Origin: Marasmius tenuissimus
Lineage: Eukaryota > Basidiomycota > Agaricomycetes > Agaricales > Marasmiaceae
Length of the DNA: 64,000 bases
NCBI GenBank assembly: GCA_029532415.1
Contig: JAQOTA010000044.1
Span: forward strand, 62,001 to 126,000
Reading direction: 5' to 3'
Shown: piece by piece, positions 25,150 through 37,827 of the stretch
How positions within the stretch are numbered: the stretch's first letter is position 1
Layout of the letters: each line of letters starts with the position of its first letter
The notes under the pieces: model-generated
What the model was told of the DNA's origin: nothing
Seen by the model: the letters and a program-made list of their open reading frames with translations, nothing else
Databases searched by the model: none
Made by a program: the position numbers and the translations under genes

Positions 25150-27206
25150 ATGGATGTAATAAGCTCCCTGTCATGTGAATCCGACGAGAATACACTAGAT
25201 CTTCCGGTTCCATCCAGGAAACAGAGCACGAGACAAGATATTGCGGAACGAGTCAAAAGCGCGAACACCAGTAACTCAACACCATCTAAGGATGATCTTC
25301 CTATCTACCCACCACCCCTCGCACCGACAACTATGACTAAGGCACGAGACGCGATCAGTGAGTCGCGTTGTCAACCCATCTCGCTCGAGAACTCAAGGGA
25401 AAACACTAGACATCTGTGTTTGCTCTTACCCCGAAATATTCACTGCAGCTCAAAGGCCGCCAGTCGAGATCCTTCAAAAGATCTTCAAGTTGTGCCCTAT
25501 GACATGTTTGTTTGACAAACGCGGAACGATGTGGACGTTGACCCAGGTCAGCAGGTATGACAAGGCAGTATCTGTTGTATATCGCGATTTTTCTAACCCA
25601 TACACACTGTTCAGGCACTGGCGGGATGTCGCTCTCAGTCAGCATTCAATCTGCTCGAATTGGTCTTTGGTTGAGATTGACTCGGACGATTTACATCTGC
25701 GGTTTCCGCAAACAAGAGGCGTTGGTGCTCTCATCCAATTCCTCCACCTCACAGATCCTCACCCTCTCAACTTGGTTTTTACCCTTCGCATGTTTCGAGG
25801 AGATTCTGCTGCCTTCGAAAGACTCTTCGAAGTCATTCGAGATTCCTCTCATCGATGGAAGTCGGTGATCTGCCGTAATCTGCTTCACTCGGGCAGGTTC
25901 CCTTGCCTTGGGCCGGCTGAGTACACCTCACTAGAGGAGCTTGAGCTGAGCAATATGGTATTGCCACCTGGGTCAAGCACCTATTTGTCATTTCTTGAAT
26001 CAGTTGGTCGGGCTGCAAAACTAAAATCCATCGCCATCACCTTCTCAACAATCTCGTATTCCCAATTCATTGATCGCCGCCTCCCTTGGGAGCACATAAG
26101 GGTGCTTAAATTGAACTCTTGCAATATCAGCCCCAACCTCTTCCGAAAGGTCTTACAACAGGCCCGAAACCTCGCCACACTCTACATCACGGACACTAAA
26201 ACTCAGATGTTTCCCATGGAACCAATCGAGCTTTCTAGTGTTCGGATGCTGAGTGTAGGTGGTGATTCGATTGCTATTGTTGCTGCTCTCACTCTGCCAT
26301 CCTTGTGCCACCTTGACCTTTCGCTTCCAAGGTCGGAGGACTTTTGGCTGCAGGTTCGCCAGATGATTCGGCGGTCAGATGCAACATTAGAAGGGTTGAA
26401 GCTCCACCGCGTTATGGAAGGCAAAGATCAGATGCTTGACTTCCTTCGCGCCATAGGTTCCAACGTGACAACGCTGACGATCACAGGGCCGGTTTCCAAC
26501 AGCCTGGTGGTTGACATTATCTCGTCCCCACATGTGTGCCTCCCTATGCTCCAATCTCTCATTGCGCGAGGGGAGGCAGATCTTCCCTGTTCACTACATC
26601 GCTGGGGGGACGTACCATTCGGATTGTTGCCACTTTTGAGCTCCGCTCTAGCTCCGGCCATTCGCAGGCAGGGTTTGAAGTCCCTCGAGTTTGGTGTATA
26701 CACCAACACCTGTGTACCATGGGCGGACCACCAACTGGCCAGTTGCCTCAACGCGCTGACGGAGTGTGGAGTGACAGTCTTACTTGACTGCTTAGATAGA
26801 TCCGGCCCGATCCTCCACCACATAGGCTTACTATTTAGCCTGCTTGAGCCCTTGGAACTTTCGGTGGTTTGTAACTCAATCTTGTATCATCAAACTTCAT
26901 TACTTACATTGAGATTTTCGCAAAGGACATGCCCAACGTCCTCAACATTCTTTGCATAGTCGAGTTCTATGTCCAGAACGGATACTCAAGCAAGAAGGAT
27001 GTTGAAGCTGTAAGTGGTCACTCCTCTCGGTACATCACACGATCGCGGCTTATTCGTGGTCTCAGTGCTCCGCATTACGGTTGGGCTTAATGTCGTATAA
27101 TGCTATGATTTCCTCAAGAGATATAGAAGACGAGTTCTATACAATCGACCGAGCAAAGGCCATACTGCACTCCCTAGAGGGATTAGAGAAAGACCTCTCT
27201 GGTTGA
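25150..27206 (+). CDS. F-box/LRR-type protein, intact
   Basis: Model: 25150-25357, 25449-25554, 25615-26863, 26914-27009, 27066-27206, giving 599 residues. All four introns are GT-AG and phase-consistent; the second is 60 nt with CTAAC and could be read through without a stop. The first exon is Ser/Thr/Pro-rich. The F-box follows at about residues 71-110: PPVEILQKIFKLC, then WTLTQVSRHWRDVALSQHS, the pattern of the large Agaricomycete F-box family. A long leucine-rich solenoid follows (LEELELS, IRVLKLNSCNIS, LCHLDLSLP). Such proteins usually select substrates for an SCF ubiquitin ligase; the target cannot be told. The last exons, ending EGLEKDLSG, are inferred from splice phase. Start chosen as the first ATG in frame; it lies 200 bp from the end of the TIR element. 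Confidence 0.82.
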
Positions 27207-28969
27207 TTGCGGGTATCGGAGACGACCAATGGCACAAACTCGTAATCAACTATGTCGCGGCGCCTACTCATTGTAATATATAAAAATGATTCGGGATTGT
27301 GGTCCACAAATAGGAAGGATGTCTGTCTTTGATGCTCGACGCTCAAAGGAACATGATCTCCGCACATACCAATTGCTGCATCTCATGAGGGACCTAGAAT
27401 GGCCACTCAGCATTCTTCCTGAGGTTCTGTGTCCCTTCCACGACATCCACGTCAATCTCGTGCAGATCGCGCGGACCTTTGGCACGAATCGCGCCGCTGA
27501 GTGTACATCATTTATACCGAAACTCAATACCGTGCTAAGTATAATCAATGGATTATGGCGGGCGAGTATGAAGTTCAAACTCATATTTCGTCTAGTCGAC
27601 TGTCAACGTGCATGATTGCGACGTTTGTAAGCCGATTGAAGAGGAAGGCACTGCGCACAAAAGTACGCTATTCACTCTCAGTGGTACTCTTGGGACTTTT
27701 TTACCACCAATCCACGTTCTTGGTGCCTTTTCCGCAAGTTCACTGAGGTGGATGTAGGGAGATGTATGATAGAGTGTTCAGCCTCCGGTTAGTTCAACGG
27801 GACCAACAAGCACAAAGATCCGAGACAGAACATACCTTGTACATCTTGCCATAGTCCGAGCCTCGAAAGACCCTAAGCCGCTCCAGAGTGACGTGTTTGC
27901 CCTCGTAGATACTCCTGAAGACGCCTCCGAAAGCGGCACCACATACAATCACATTCCGGTGCTGTACGGGTGCTACTCCCAGGGATAAACATCAATTGAG
28001 GTAATTTTGTTGACTTCTTGCGTAGAGTTACCAATAGATATCGAATACGTTCACGGAGCACTGATAAAGGACGATTCAGTGTTATCAAGAATCTGGAGGC
28101 ATCAAGTTAGACCGGATAAACGGGTAAGAAAAAAGACAACTCACGTCTTGTAGTGCACTCATGAAGCATTCTGAGTCGTTCTCTGGTAGCATGAGGACAT
28201 CCGCCACCTCATACTTGGACGTTAGCACTATCTCGACCAGTTCTGCAACTCATTCCTCGTCCCTCGAAATGGTCGAGAAAATCTCAGTAGCGTTTATCAT
28301 GGGCGTACTGTGTAAGACCTAGGGCAATTGGTCAGCTTACTGAGAACGAGCTTGCGATAGAGGTAACCTGTATACCTCGTATAATGGTTTCATGATACCG
28401 GAACCATTGAATAATCCCGTGAGTAGCACCGGGTCGAAGGGCGTCCTCGTTGAAGGACAGAATGCTGGTGAGCTCTGCCGAGATGGCTTCCCCCTAGAAA
28501 CATCACCTTCCAAACCTCGTCGGGACAACTTGAACGGGTTCTGGTGGGTGAAACGTCTGAGCGGCGGTTCGACGACTGTAGCAAGGAAGACATACTGAGT
28601 AGACCTATGCAGAAAACAAGCCCAGGAGTATGGAGGAGAGACCGTTTGTGAGTATAACAGCCGCCATAGAAGTTCTGAGATAAACACTTCATAGGGGAGA
28701 TCCAAACAAGTTGAGGCGTCAATAAAGATCTTCCAGAAAGAGAAGATGCAGCGCGTACATGTTTCCTTCGGGAGTTTCAGATGTGAAGCGGCCCTATATC
28801 TTGTTGAAGATTTCCTCCTTATTCGGGGCACTGGTTTCGAAGGCAACGACGACACCTCTCCACGGTCGTGGGTATGATTTGGCGCAAAGAACGGAACATC
28901 TGCAGCACGAATACTCCTATCCGAGATGCTGTTGCCAATGGTGACAAGCCCCTCGAGATGCGAACGTAC
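27207..28969. other. No confident gene
   Basis: Plus-strand 27286-27615 (109 codons) is open but unrecognised. Minus-strand 28337-28855 is open and may be the 3' tail of the kinase pseudogene, although several competing frames are equally open. Confidence 0.4.
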
Positions 28970-29940
28970 CTCCGCTGCTTTCGGTCTATCTCGAAAATCT
29001 CGTGCCCAACAACGTTCAACGAGATCCTACATGTTATCAGGACACCAGCCCTCCTTTGGGTGGAGAGGCCTAGCTGGGTGTTTGCCACGGGCTATTGCAA
29101 CGGCGACTGCAGGTTCGTGGAGCAAGTCAAAGAACGGATCCTGGCCTGTCATCATCTGTAAAGGTGTAAAAGTATCATCAGAGGATGGTTTTGCGATCAA
29201 CACCGAGAGAAAGGGAGGGGAAACGTACCTTGATGATCGTTAAGGTACATGAAAAGAGGTCCCGGGGTATATCGTTCGTGTTCGTTAACAAAACTTCTGG
29301 TGCGAGCCACCGTACTGGGCCTTGGATGAAGGTGGATACGGTGGGGTTTGAATCGGGTGAGGAATCTGATATTGAGCTTGTAATAGGGAGTCCGAAGTCG
29401 ACAAAACGACAGTGGCCATCGTCGGCGACGACAACATTTCTCTAACAAACCCGCCTGTGAGCTAAGAGCTTTGTTAGAGGAAAAATTTCAAGGACTTACA
29501 CCTTTGAGGTTACCGTATAGCAACGGGGGATTCAACGAATGAAAGTACTCCAGACCAGCTGAGATTTTGGTGAACTAGAGAGCCGAACCATAGTGTTAAT
29601 GCTTTATATATAACCGGAAAAGCGAATCTGAACATACCGACTTCAGGCGATCGTGAAACGGGTAGTCTTTGAGGTAGGCAAGGATGTTGCCGTTCTTCAG
29701 TCTTGGAACAACGAGGGCGAGACTGGAGTTGACAATGTCGATGCCGAGGCTGTTGAGGATATTTTCATGCTTCAAGTAACTCCATCTGAACGAACGAGAA
29801 AGGAGTCCGGCCTGTTTCCGACAGGTCAATTCATCGGATGGATCAGAAACCCTCGAGGCAACGCACCTCGTCTAAGGCACTCTTCCTCGTTGTATTCTTG
29901 ACTACCTCCACCACCGTGGCGCTCCCGGATACCGCTCCGT
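28970..29940 (-). pseudogene. Tyrosine-kinase-like protein kinase, decayed
   Basis: Phase-consistent exons: 29811-29638 (WSYLKHENILNSLGI; VVPRLKNGNILAYLKDYP), 29574-29500 (ISAGLEYFHSLNPPLLYGNL), 29441-29229 (RNVVVADDGHCRFVDFGL; GPVRWLAPEVL) and 29155-28970 (MTGQDPFFDL; AIARGKHPARP; DLVERCWARDFRDRP). The N-lobe before 29811 is weakly visible (SATVVEVVK) and no clear start was found. The DFG and APE motifs are intact. The catalytic-loop aspartate expected in HGDLK is asparagine (YGNLK, codon 29509-29511). An in-frame TAG at 29027-29029 stands where a tryptophan is usual before DLVE. The pattern is that of the expanded basidiomycete TKL-type kinases. It is either a dead gene or a pseudokinase remnant. 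Confidence 0.8.
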
Positions 29941-32582
29941 TCCATGTTCTCTGGGCCACCGAGTAGCATAAGCTAAGCTTACTGCCAACCTCCCGATAGC
30001 ATACGGGCCCTCGCCAAGAAGTCTACAGCACGTACGGCACCAAGAGTCGCCGTCTTTTCTCCCATAGGTAACTTTCGTTGAGCAGCGTCGGAATCATTTG
30101 CGGCGGATCTTGTTTATCAAAGAAAATGGTCAGTTAACGTCCGAAGCCGTAGAAAATACAGCAACAGTACTCACATTGTTAACACTGGAGACGACATCGT
30201 GTCGTGAGAGGAGGGGAAGAAATAATAAAGGATTAAATTACCAGGTACATAGGAAAAGCTGTATGCTGTGTCGCGGTGACCACGACTGACAGGCTATGCA
30301 TGTGAACCTTCCCTGGAGAACGGGCGCGAGGTACAGTATCGCTCATGAGCTCCGTCAGCGAATGCTGTGGAACCTTCGTGACCTTTTAGAAACATTCCCA
30401 AAGATTTGTGAATTCAGTCACGAGTGCGCGTCTGGAGAACTCGCCGCAACATCAGGAGCCCTGGCGTAAACTGCACCAGGGCTGCCGGTGGTCAGGCTAC
30501 TGACATCGTACATCTAGCAGTAGAACGGGGTGGTCAGAATCGCGGGCGTTGACATCGATTCGGCGAGTGAAAGATATGTGGTACTGCTGGCGTTCATACA
30601 CGACCTAGTTATAGCCTCCGTTCCTTCATCAAAACCCTATCTCCACGCAACACCCGCTTGGTACAGGTACACCGTATTCAGGTCACTGAGAGAAACAGGT
30701 CAGCGAGGTGCCGTTAGGGAGTAGGTAGGCTATCTCACCTCTTCGAAAGTTGTATTGCCGCGGAAGATCATTAATGTCTTTATTCTGCATTTCAGGAAGC
30801 TGTAAGCAGAACTGCGGAGCAGAGGACATCGACGGAGGTATGGAAAAGAAGAGATGCCGGGGTGTTGGAGCTGCCTCTGAGCGTTCCGCGAGTGTTCCAA
30901 TTCCAGACAAATGACATGTTTCACTGAAGACGACGAGATTGCCAGTCAGCGTCGAAGTACAAGAAGAAAAGCGGTCGCGTACTTAGAACCTTTCTTCTCC
31001 CTTGTAGCAACATTCCTTAAATGCGGGCTTTCCTTGAAGTCGTACTGTGCGCGTCCTTCCTAAGGCACATGTGGAGCATGTAGGGTTAGGCTTATGCCGC
31101 CCAACAAAGTTCAAAATTCGGCTGCGTATTGTCTTTGAGATGGATAGAGGGCACGATGGCTCGGTAATTGTCGGATCCGTGCTGGAAATGGTCGTTTGGG
31201 CTTCCTAAATTGGCGCGATGTGATTATTATAGCTTTCGCCGGCGGCAGCGAAACTAACATGGTACCAAGCGTCCAACACAACACGCAGAGCTCCCAGCCA
31301 ACGTTTCTGCCAGGACAATTTAAATCCTCGTTAAGGGCAGAACAAAGGTTAGGTGGAGAGTTCTTCGCCAACTGTTGTAGTGTGTCAGCCTTAGGGACAA
31401 AGAATGAGCGAATTTGAACAATTAGGGGTCTTCATGAATGCCTTTGCTCACTTTGGTCGCCGTACCCGCTCAACACACGACCCTGGAAATTTGGCCGCCG
31501 CAATGAATCGGACGTCTTGAGATGGAGATAGACAAAATGTGAGAAAACCAGACCGAAAGAAACAGGTATAGTGAGTTCAATCGTACCTCTGAAGCGAAAA
31601 GAAAAATGTATTCGGTTCGGACAGCAAAGAATGAATGTTGCTCGTCGTTGCGCGGTGCTTAATCGTGGTGGTTCTGGATCAAGATGGATGGGAAATGTTC
31701 GTATCCCATATGTGCCTCAATACGGCCCGGTGAGTCCGGTAGGCTTCTTCTCCAATAACCGCATTCTGTTTCGCTTAATTTTTGGAATACTTGCGCGTTA
31801 CTGATTTCCCTTATTGTAGTTCTCTACTGCAAGAATTTCCCTGTTGGACAACACTCGAAGAGTACACTGGAGTAAGTGATCATATTTGTTAGTGCTAAGT
31901 GGAGGCCTGGGCGCGATCGAAAATCCGCGGGCCTACTGACTACTGGCAACTGGCAGGCCCAATAACTAGAATCGCTGCACCCAAATATGCAGCAAGCACC
32001 TATTTCATGAATATACGTCAGATCCACAGTGGGTTGTGCGGCGCTGATGATCATGCATCATGATACATCTAGCGATGAAGGCGCGGCAGCGAATTGAACA
32101 TTTGGGGGTAGTTTACGTGCATCTGTATTCAACATACAGAACTCTACGGCTACGTAGTAGAGTGGTAATCCGCCAAACCTCCACTGCGTGTACATGTACT
32201 TGGCTGGTCTCCAATGCAGACCTTTCTCGAGGCACTGAGATGAACAAAGCCTTGGTAATAGCTTGAGATAATCACAAATATAAGCAGTGACAGAGAACAA
32301 AACGACTGGTGCTGCGCATTCGAGCTCGAGATACAAGATATATATAAGTACGAGAGAGAAGCAGAGACACAGGAAATGACAAGTACATTCCTTTGCGAAA
32401 CCACCTGTGAAATCCTTACACTTACACGACGTTGCCCGCTCACAATCCAGAGAGAGAAGACACAGGGGTGCCCTCATCTTCAGCTTTTCTTTCATCAGGT
32501 CGCATTACCCGATATCTGGCGAACAAAGTCGTCGTCAGGCCGTACCATCCGACGGCCTGTAGGGAACCCTCCCCGCATCAGA
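29941..32582. other. No gene seen
   Basis: Short open frames on both strands and no motif. Kinase N-lobe remnants may extend to about 30100. Confidence 0.45.
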
Positions 32583-35335
32583 TCACCCCGATTTCTTCTT
32601 TTTTCTGCGACCTCCACCCGCGCCTCCACCTCCTCTCCTTCCCTCCGCCAGCACCTCGTCTTCCTCTCCATTCCAGTGAGACTGATATTTGGGTGCCTTG
32701 AAGCCACGAATAGGCCCGGTAGGATCCTTCGCGCATTGAGGGCAGAACCATTCGCCCTCGGGGACACTCTCAAGCAGCGGCGGGAGACATTGGAGATGAT
32801 ACAGGTTAGCGCACTAAGAAGGGGGAACGTAGAGGTGCGTTAGCTTGAATCGTCACAGCGGAAATAAGAGTGAAAAACAGGTAGCGCGGAAGACAAAATG
32901 GAGAAATGGATAGGAGAATCTAAAGAGCACAATGACGACCCACTTTGTCACATTCCAACGGGTTCCCACTGTCCTTCTTATACTTGATGCAGGAGCAGTC
33001 GTATCCACAAGTTCGTCTGGCCATCGTGGTAGATTCGGGTACTTGTCGTCTTCATCGTCCTCGCCATCTTTCTTCTCTTTCGTACTGTGTAACTCTGCCG
33101 ATGACGAGGAAATTACAAGGAAGAGAGCCGCATGGGCGCTAGCTGCGATCCCGGAGACGAGACGTGGTGTTAGCATGTAAATGAAGAGCGGGCGCAAACA
33201 AAACACCAACAAGAGTCAAGGTCAAAAAAAAAGCGAACAACGGAATTTTGGGAACGTAAGGAACCGGTCAATGTCATCCATGAAACAAACGCACCCAACG
33301 TATTCATGAGACCCAAGAGTAGATGCTGAAGAACGAAAGAGGGCGCTGGAGACAAAACCAACGTCTCTAGCAACCCGAACGACCAACCCAGGGAATCCAC
33401 CTCCACCATATTCAAGCCAGCGGCCAGCATCCCTCGAAACGAAGATGATATCCTCGTGGGTACGCCAGCCGCACCAGTACAGCGAACAACCAGCTGTAAC
33501 TTCGGATGGGCACAAGGCCAAAGAGAATAAAGGTATGGAGAAGGAGATGACGGCGTCAAACACCAGCATATCTGAGCCTCAGGCCCGTAGTTCACAAAAC
33601 GAACAGGGAAATCGAGGTTGGAGGGAAGAGGTCCAACATAATGACCACGTGACCCATATGCGCCCAAAGCGGGAAGGAAGAAAGGGGGAGGAAGCGGGGC
33701 GAATGGGGTGGAATGGTGATGATATATCTTGTCCTGCATTTGCGTGTCTTCCCTGTCGCTCGTGTCTTCTCTATCACCGTCGCTCTCGTTTTGAGATTGC
33801 CCCTATCGTCCTCGAGGGCCAAAGGGTGAAGGGAGAAAGGAGAAAGGTAACAAGGGAAAAGAACGAAAGACAAAATGACGAGCGAAAGGAATCAAAGCTA
33901 AAACGAGAACGAAATGGAAAGGAAGGGAAAGAATAAGAGAATGAAAGCATACCCGTTGATATGCAACCCTTCCAACCTCTCATGCCTCGTTGGCTTCGTA
34001 CAACTCTTCGGCTCATCCGGTCCCAATCCTGACTCGGAATTGACGGGGTTCTGGCCCCATGCGACAACCATACGAGGTGCGTTGGGGTTTGCTACAGGAT
34101 CCAAGTCGGAGTCGGCGGGTGTTGAGATCTACGAGGGAAACAAATCGTAGGTCAGCAAAGTATACGCACAAACAAGGACAAAAGGCAGGTTCGTTGCGAA
34201 CGTCGGCGAACCTCAGAACGAGAACACCCGCACAAAGGAATAAAAAGAAGAAACGTCAACTCACCCAGTGCGTAACTCCTCCCAACGACGCCCAAAGAAT
34301 TTTACGCGCCATAATATCCGCCAGGAACCTAAGGGGCGTGTGCAGCGACCCAGACGAGCCTTCTCTTGTTTGTTTCCACTATACAAAAAGCTCTCAGCAC
34401 AAACATCAAACTGAAACGAAACAAGAAAAGCCCCACCTTCCCAGCCAAGTAGAATATTCCTCCCTTATCAACCACAGCACTCGTCGACGGTCTAACGACA
34501 ATGAACCTCGCAGCACCCGTCCTCATCGACGGCTTCCTGGCACTTCCCTCCTTATCATCCTTCCTCTTTTGAACCTCGTCCAGGAACTGCGTCAACCTGG
34601 TTCGCCAGGCCAAGTCGACAACAGCCTGCGTACCACCAGACACAGATGAGGCCTTCGGAGGTGAGGGCAATCGTGTTCTTCTGCTCTCACACAACGCTAT
34701 GGTGAAGGTAATTTCGCAGCTGGCTAGGACGCCCTTTTCCTTCTCTCTCTCGTACGCCAGCCCTTGTACCGGCTTAAACGACCCAACTTGGGCAGAAACG
34801 TGGCCAACACCGCACTGTGCAAGGGAATTGGCACTGGTAGCCTATACCGTTCCCTCCGAGTCGACGAGAAGGGTATGGTTCCGACCCATTGCAGCGTAGA
34901 TGAATTATGCGTTGGCCAGGCGGCCAAGGTCTGGCACAGATTTGTTAGGCTGCGTAAAACGAGATGGAGATAGGCCTGGAACGTACCTTTTACCGTTAAC
35001 CTGAGGGTGTATTTTCGCTAACGTACCCACTGCCCTTTGATCCCAGGTATCCAAAGGTGTTTCTCCCGAAGAGGAACGCATCTCCGTCTGTGGAGATACA
35101 GACGAAGTGTACAACATGGCAAGGTGTGGATGACTCGAATTTTCACGGAGACGAGAGACTGGAGGATACAGGATTCTGGTAGGTTGTGATACCTGAGCAA
35201 GCGGAATGTTAGTGAAAGTTCAACAAATTGGTGAAGAGAACACAAACTCTTCCTCATCCTGAGCGGCATTCTTGGTGTATTTCTTACCGATCTTGGTCCA
35301 GTTGGTACCTCCACAAATTAGGACTAAAGACTGCG
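32583..35335 (-). pseudogene. RCC1-repeat protein with C-terminal PHD finger, decayed
   Basis: Blade motifs in order: LICGGTNWTKIG (about 35310), CHVVHFVCISTDGDAFLFG (35130), GRNHTLLVDSEGTV (34860), GGIFYLAGK (34450), LADIMARKILWASLGGVTHW (34310) and VVAWGQNPVNSESGLGPDEP (34060). The RCC2-like family of fungi shows this series, ending in GGVTHW and AWGQN. The PHD finger is split by an intron (32814-32943): NPLECDK, then CANLYHLQCLPPL and EGEWFCPQC, followed by a basic tail and TGA at 32583. RCC1-type propellers act in chromatin or GTPase regulation, and PHD fingers read histone tails. An in-frame TAG at 34842-34844 follows GTV, a further TAA lies about 15 codons upstream, and one propeller blade seems missing. 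The stretch 33180-33940 is far longer than other introns here. Confidence 0.8.
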
Positions 35336-36013
35336 AAATTGTAGATGAGTGGTTTGCGAGGTGAAGGACGACAATTTGAAGGGTTTGCGAGTTGGTACGA
35401 AAGCCGCCACGTCGGTATCAAAACCAGAGTTGAAGAGCGTGTTTTGCGTCGTTGATCGCAAGTTGTGACGCGTTTCGTTTCGAACCAGTAAATGAGCCAG
35501 ATACGTCAGTTTTATTGTGAATCGAAAACGCCAGCGCCGCCGAGGTCATTTGTAGGGCGTTGGTTCACGAAATTGAGTTGGCCAGGTTATTAGTTGAGTC
35601 GGTTTGTTTTCGGTATGAATCAAAGGCGATGTTGCGTCATGTAGAGCGATTTTGAGCGCCAATGGGTGCATCTCTGGGGCCATAATTTAGTTGAATTCCG
35701 GTACTCAAGAGCCCCACATTGCAGTTCGATTCGGGTCCACGGTAATGGTGTTCGCGGCGAGGTAAGCGCAAGAGATATGCAGGTAGCAAAGAAGAAATGA
35801 TATGGAATAGATCAATGCGCCCAGTCAGAATCTTTAATACAGAACAGAGAAGTGATATCGACGCACCTCAACCCCAGTCCCATTTTTTGTTAATGACGTT
35901 GCGCCTTAAAACTGAATTTCCAGTTGAGAGTGTCCTATTTGAAGTGGTACTTGTAGGGCAGAAGCGCAAAAATTGAGGTTTTAGAACTCAAAAATGCCAA
36001 CAGTGTTGAGGGC
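35336..36013. other. No gene seen; probable 5' region of the RCC1-type gene
   Basis: No start codon with clear coding character was found upstream of the first recognised RCC1 exon. Confidence 0.4.
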
Positions 36014-36052
36014 GTTGTTGTCGTTGTTGTCGTTGTTGTCGTTGTTGTCGTC
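36014..36052 (+). repeat. Minisatellite, four copies of GTTGTTGTC
   Basis: Four perfect 9-bp units followed by a partial one. Confidence 0.95.
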
Positions 36053-36250
36053 GGAGTCAAACAAGGTAACAGGCGCCGGTCCTAGATTCCGGTGCCTCGG
36101 GGTCTCGCGATCAGGAACCGCTTTATCTTATCACCAAGGTCGTCGGCAATTCCCATCCTGGGAATACTCCAAATTTAGGAGCACTTGAGCTTGAACGTTG
36201 AACACATCTGGTACGCACAGAGTTTTGGTGAGTCTGTTCGGTGTATTATT

Positions 36251-36640
36251 CTATAGATCTTGTTCCTCAAAACCTTGACTAAATAATAAGGCCGTTATTG
36301 AGCTCAAGAGCCCCTTGACGTCCCCAATCCGTATCTTGAATTCGCCTTCGGCCTGCGATAACAAACAGTAAATGTGAGATCGAGTCAGAGATGAGCCGAT
36401 TTGGGTATTGTTTTTAGATGGTGAGTACCTGCCTCGGTTATCAATGAAGATACGCTCAATCAACTTACCACGTTCAAATCCGTTTTCCCGGAAAGCACAG
36501 CGCCGAACTCGGGAACGGATCCTAACTGGTCACCTCGCCATGAAGCCCGTACCACAAACCACTTTTGGCCTTCTCAAAGTCAAAATAACAGACAAATACA
36601 GCACCTGCCTGGCATAAAACATCGCACCGGCGGCATCCTG
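36251..36640 (-). other. Exon-like pair of unknown family
   Basis: Minus strand: GSVPEFGAVLSGKTDLN, a GTAAGT…TATCGCAG intron (about 36356-36478), then AEGEFKIRIGDVKGLLSS and a stop at 36251. The splice signals and amino-acid composition look coding, but I cannot name the family or find the rest of the gene. Confidence 0.35.
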
Positions 36641-37300
36641 AGAGCTTCTCGGCAGGAAATGCATTATTCCCCGTGTGTCACATTGCCTCGATCGAACCTT
36701 TTGTACTGACTTTGCTCCAGTATTTCAGGGATAGCGCTCATCATCCAGTTTCCGATTGACTACAACAAATCACGTACCAAATCATTCAGCGGCGGCTTAT
36801 TGAGCTACGGATGCTCATAGCGTCCCGTGTCGCGGCCCAATATTCAAAATTAGAATGTAGAATTCCAGGGCGAAAGGTGAGTTCTCCAGTTCGAAGAGTC
36901 TTGGTCCAAGATGCATCTCACCGACCACGCGTAGACCTATCCTCAAATTTCGACATATCGTTGACGCAGGTTGGCTGCCGCTTCAGCCTTGCAATCAGAC
37001 GCTGCAACGACCACATTTTCTAATGAGAGAGAGGGGCTGGTGGAGTGCTTTAAGCCTTTTAAGTTCTTCTGGATACTTTTTCGAATATTCAAGTATAGAA
37101 CCTCACTATATTATCTGGTATGTAGGTATCCCATCTCCCGCCCTGGCCGACTCAAAAGCAACACTTTGCATCACAAACTCATCGTATGTCTCGCCAACCG
37201 CGTAAAAATAGTATCGGCGGCCACTAGTCCATCCCCGAAATGTGCTTTTCCTCACCAAGACCTACAAAAGCCCTCTTAAACTGTTCAGTTTCGGTACGAG

Positions 37301-37316
37301 CCCCCCCCCCCCCCCC
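37301..37316 (+). repeat. Poly-C run, 16 nt
   Basis: Uninterrupted C homopolymer. Its length may be unreliable in the assembly. Confidence 0.9.
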
Positions 37317-37827
37317 TAGTCCTACCTTCCTGCCAATCTCGGCTAGCAACCATGCAACTTTCTTCTATTTGTCTCGTTTGTCACCTTCGTATCCGCTACC
37401 AGTGCCATCGTGGGCAAATCGAACATGCTGATGAAGATATGCCATAGTTGTACGAGCCCGGTGAGCAATTTTCTTGGTATCCCTGCTCTCTTGTTTGGCT
37501 TTCTGCCACTTTTCACCTTTCTCTCTTTCTTCCACTCCATCCGGTGCTGACCTTTTTTGTTCCGCTCTAGGAGCTCCAATGTTTCCCCCAGCTACGCGCT
37601 CAGCTCGTTGAAGTCGCTCTGAGCTTCTTCGGAAGTATTTATATCCAACGTCGGTGTACACAAAAAAACCTCGTAGACATTCAGGCTGCGTATATCAACA
37701 CTAGGTATGTGAGTTGGGTAGATGAAACGACTGCTATGTAAGGAATGGAAAACTGGTCCGATGCAGCGACCACTAAGGTCATCCAAGAAAATGGTTACAT
37801 CCCAAATCAGCGCACTGCTTGTGGTTT

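Noticed and set aside
33170..33739. 189-codon minus-strand open frame inside the RCC1-type gene
   Set aside because: No family motif, and competing open frames in the same stretch. It more likely reflects composition bias or an insertion than a gene.
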